Origin: Novipirellula caenicola
GTDB taxonomy: Bacteria; Planctomycetota; Planctomycetia; Pirellulales; Pirellulaceae
Reading direction: 5' to 3'
Length of the DNA stretch: 64,000 bases
Assembly (NCBI RefSeq): GCF_039545035.1
Contig: NZ_BAABRO010000001.1
Span: 434,001-498,000 of the forward strand
Positions 62,250-64,000 of this stretch are shown piece after piece. The position numbers were made by a program, and so were the translations under genes. The notes beneath the pieces are model-generated. The model saw nothing but the letters and a program-made list of their open reading frames with translations. It searched no databases and had not been told where the DNA came from. The stretch's first letter is position 1. Every line of letters starts with the position of its first letter.

Positions 62250-64000
62250 ATGAACGCCATCCGCTCGCTTGCGCTGTTCGTCGTCCTGACGAGTATCGTT
62301 CCCACGTTTGGCCACTCGGCCGAATCGCTGACGTTCGAAAAAGACGTCCGGCCGATCTTCAAAGCCCACTGCTTCCATTGCCATGGCGAAGCGGGGGTCA
62401 AGGAAGCGGAACTCGACGTGCGGCTGCGGCACTGGATTGTCACAGGCGGCGATTCAGGCGAAGCAATCGTCCCGAACCAACCCGATGATTCACTGCTACT
62501 CGAACGAGTTGCCTCGGGTGAGATGCCGCCCGGTGATAAAAATCTTTCGGATGCCGAGATAGCGACGATCCGTGATTGGATTTTGCAAGGAGCCCCGACG
62601 GCTCGCGCCGAACCCGATTCACTCGATAACGGCGATTACTTCACCGAGGAAGAACGCGCGTTTTGGTCGTTCCAACCGATCACGCGTCCTCCAGTTCCCC
62701 AATTGGATTCAGCGCAAGTCGCCACGCCCATTGATGCGTTTGTCTTGCAGCGGCTACGCGAGCAAGGCCTAGCGTTTTCTGACGTCGCGGACCGCTACAC
62801 GTTGATTCGCCGAGCAACGTTTGATCTGTGGGGATTGCCGCCCGATCCTGAAAGCGTGGAGGCGTTCGTTCGCGATCCGAGTCCCCATGCCTACGAAAAC
62901 CTGATCGATCAATTGTTAGCCTCGCCACGTTATGGTGAACGTTGGGGCCGACACTGGTTGGACGTCGCTGGCTACGCTGATTCCGATGGCTATACCAACA
63001 CGGATGTCGAGCGTCCGTTCGCCTATTTCTATCGCGACTACGTGATCGACAGTTTTAATGACGACAAACCGCTTGATCAATTCATCGTCGAACAACTCGC
63101 TGGCGACGAACTGGTCGACGACGCGGCAGGCACTCCCGATCTGACTCCCGAGCGAATCGCTCAACTCGCGGCGACCGGATTTCTAAGGATGGCTCCCGAT
63201 GGGACGGCTGCGGGAGGACCAGAGCGTGACCTCGCCATCAACTCGACCATTGCGGATACCATCGAAATTGTTTCGACGTCGCTACTTGGTTTGACCGTGG
63301 GCTGCGCCCGTTGTCACGACCATCGCTATGATCCGATCAGCCAAGCGGACTACCATCGACTGCGAGCGATCTTCGAACCTGCATTGGATTGGAAGCATTG
63401 GAAAACTCCGTTGCAGCGACGGATCTCACTCTATACCGAAGCAGATAAACAGGCACGCGAGGCGGTCGAAACGCGAGCCAACGAAGCCACCGCGGCACGC
63501 ACGCAGCGACAGCAAGAACATCTCGACCGCACGCTGTACGAGGAACTGCTGGTCGTGCCCGATGACAAACGAACGCGGCTAAAGATCGCCTACCAAACCG
63601 AGAAAGCAAAACGGACGGCGGAGCAAGTCGCGTTGCTGGCCGAGTATCCAAGCGTCGCCAGCATCTCGGCGGGGTCACTGTACCTGTACTCACAACAACG
63701 AGCACGGCGGGCCGCTGATATCGAAAAAGCCGCTGCCGAGCGTGAGGCCCGCTATATCGCCGAAGCTCAACGAACACTCGGCGAAGAATCGTCGGAAGAG
63801 ACGGTCACCGCCGAATCGCTCGCGAAATATGATCCGACGGGGTTTGCCGAAGTCCAGCGGTATCGCGAAGCGGCAGCGATTTGCCGAAAGCTCGATTCAA
63901 AAAAAGAACTCGCCGACCTGCAGAGTGAAATCGCTGAAATTCGCAGCACCGCCCCCAAAGAAAACTTTCTGCGTGTGTTGACCGAACCAGTCAACCACAC
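62250..64000 (+). CDS. DUF1549/DUF1553 planctomycete cytochrome c protein (truncated by window end)
   Basis: ATG 62250 opens a signal peptide (MNAIRSLALFVVLTSIVPTF) and the frame continues to the right edge (583 codons seen). The N-terminal cytochrome C domain has CFHCHGEAG. DUF1549 follows with TPIDAFVLQRLREQGLAF, LLASPRYGERWGRHWLDVA and a second heme motif in LTVGCARCHDHRYDPIS. From about residue 400 a long Glu/Arg/Ala-rich coiled-coil insert begins, longer than in the paralogue at 50170-52713. The DUF1553 half must lie beyond the window. It could form a group with a DUF1501 gene outside. Confidence 0.93.
   Translation, partial: MNAIRSLALFVVLTSIVPTFGHSAESLTFEKDVRPIFKAHCFHCHGEAGVKEAELDVRLRHWIVTGGDSGEAIVPNQPDDSLLLERVASGEMPPGDKNLSDAEIATIRDWILQGAPTARAEPDSLDNGDYFTEEERAFWSFQPITRPPVPQLDSAQVATPIDAFVLQRLREQGLAFSDVADRYTLIRRATFDLWGLPPDPESVEAFVRDPSPHAYENLIDQLLASPRYGERWGRHWLDVAGYADSDGYTNTDVERPFAYFYRDYVIDSFNDDKPLDQFIVEQLAGDELVDDAAGTPDLTPERIAQLAATGFLRMAPDGTAAGGPERDLAINSTIADTIEIVSTSLLGLTVGCARCHDHRYDPISQADYHRLRAIFEPALDWKHWKTPLQRRISLYTEADKQAREAVETRANEATAARTQRQQEHLDRTLYEELLVVPDDKRTRLKIAYQTEKAKRTAEQVALLAEYPSVASISAGSLYLYSQQRARRAADIEKAAAEREARYIAEAQRTLGEESSEETVTAESLAKYDPTGFAEVQRYREAAAICRKLDSKKELADLQSEIAEIRSTAPKENFLRVLTEPVNH

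Noticed and set aside
1-64000. tRNA, rRNA or insertion-sequence transposase genes
   Set aside because: No tRNA-like cloverleaf, rRNA sequence or DDE/HUH transposase motif was seen in the reading frames; the repeats found carry no transposase.

Overview
The window looks like chromosomal DNA from a planctomycete of the Pirellulales (Rhodopirellula-like). The evidence is gene content: two DUF1549/DUF1553 planctomycete cytochromes, a DUF1501 protein, a Pirellula/Verrucomicrobium-type heme-binding dehydrogenase, two secreted sulfatases, a 2449-residue exported protein with the planctomycete N-terminal LENRHLLA motif and a C-terminal dockerin-like region, and an ECF sigma factor coupled to a FecR/LamG protein. 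No rRNA or tRNA gene was seen.

Layout. 1-5210: a 3' gene fragment, interspersed repeats, then a minus-strand electron-transfer operon (cNMP-binding/4x[4Fe-4S] protein, b-type membrane subunit, decaheme cytochrome c). 5316-11078: minus-strand moxR, DUF58, transglutaminase and cmk. 11291-20675: a sulfatase divergent from the giant exported protein. 20676-25540: accessory DNA with a PD-(D/E)XK-like nuclease, an orphan C-terminal tail, a VKOR-DsbA fusion, a small tail-anchored protein and a Fis-domain remnant beside a palindromic repeat. 25541-35338: rnk, nhaA, a hybrid histidine kinase, a ceramidase-like hydrolase and a PVC dehydrogenase/cytochrome.

35691-47493 is a complete type I-C CRISPR-Cas locus: cas3, cas5c, cas8c, cas7c, a two-gene divergent insert, cas4, cas1, cas2, leader, and an array of 44 repeats (33 nt) with 43 spacers. 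The insert is the most unusual item. It holds a 164-residue protein with a kinase-type N-lobe and catalytic loop but no room for a DFG segment, plus an 87-residue protein on the opposite strand whose start codon overlaps that of the kinase. Diverged direct repeats of about 180-230 bp bracket the whole CRISPR-Cas locus.

47959-54456: ECF sigma factor, FecR/LamG, DUF1549/1553 cytochrome and DUF1501 protein. 55036-59542: a compact catabolic operon (MFS transporter, M20 deacylase, amidohydrolase, threonine dehydratase-like enzyme). 60279-61715: a second sulfatase enclosed by about 170-bp direct repeats. 62250 to the end: a truncated DUF1549/1553 protein. At least four families of short dispersed, mostly palindromic repeats occupy the gaps between genes.
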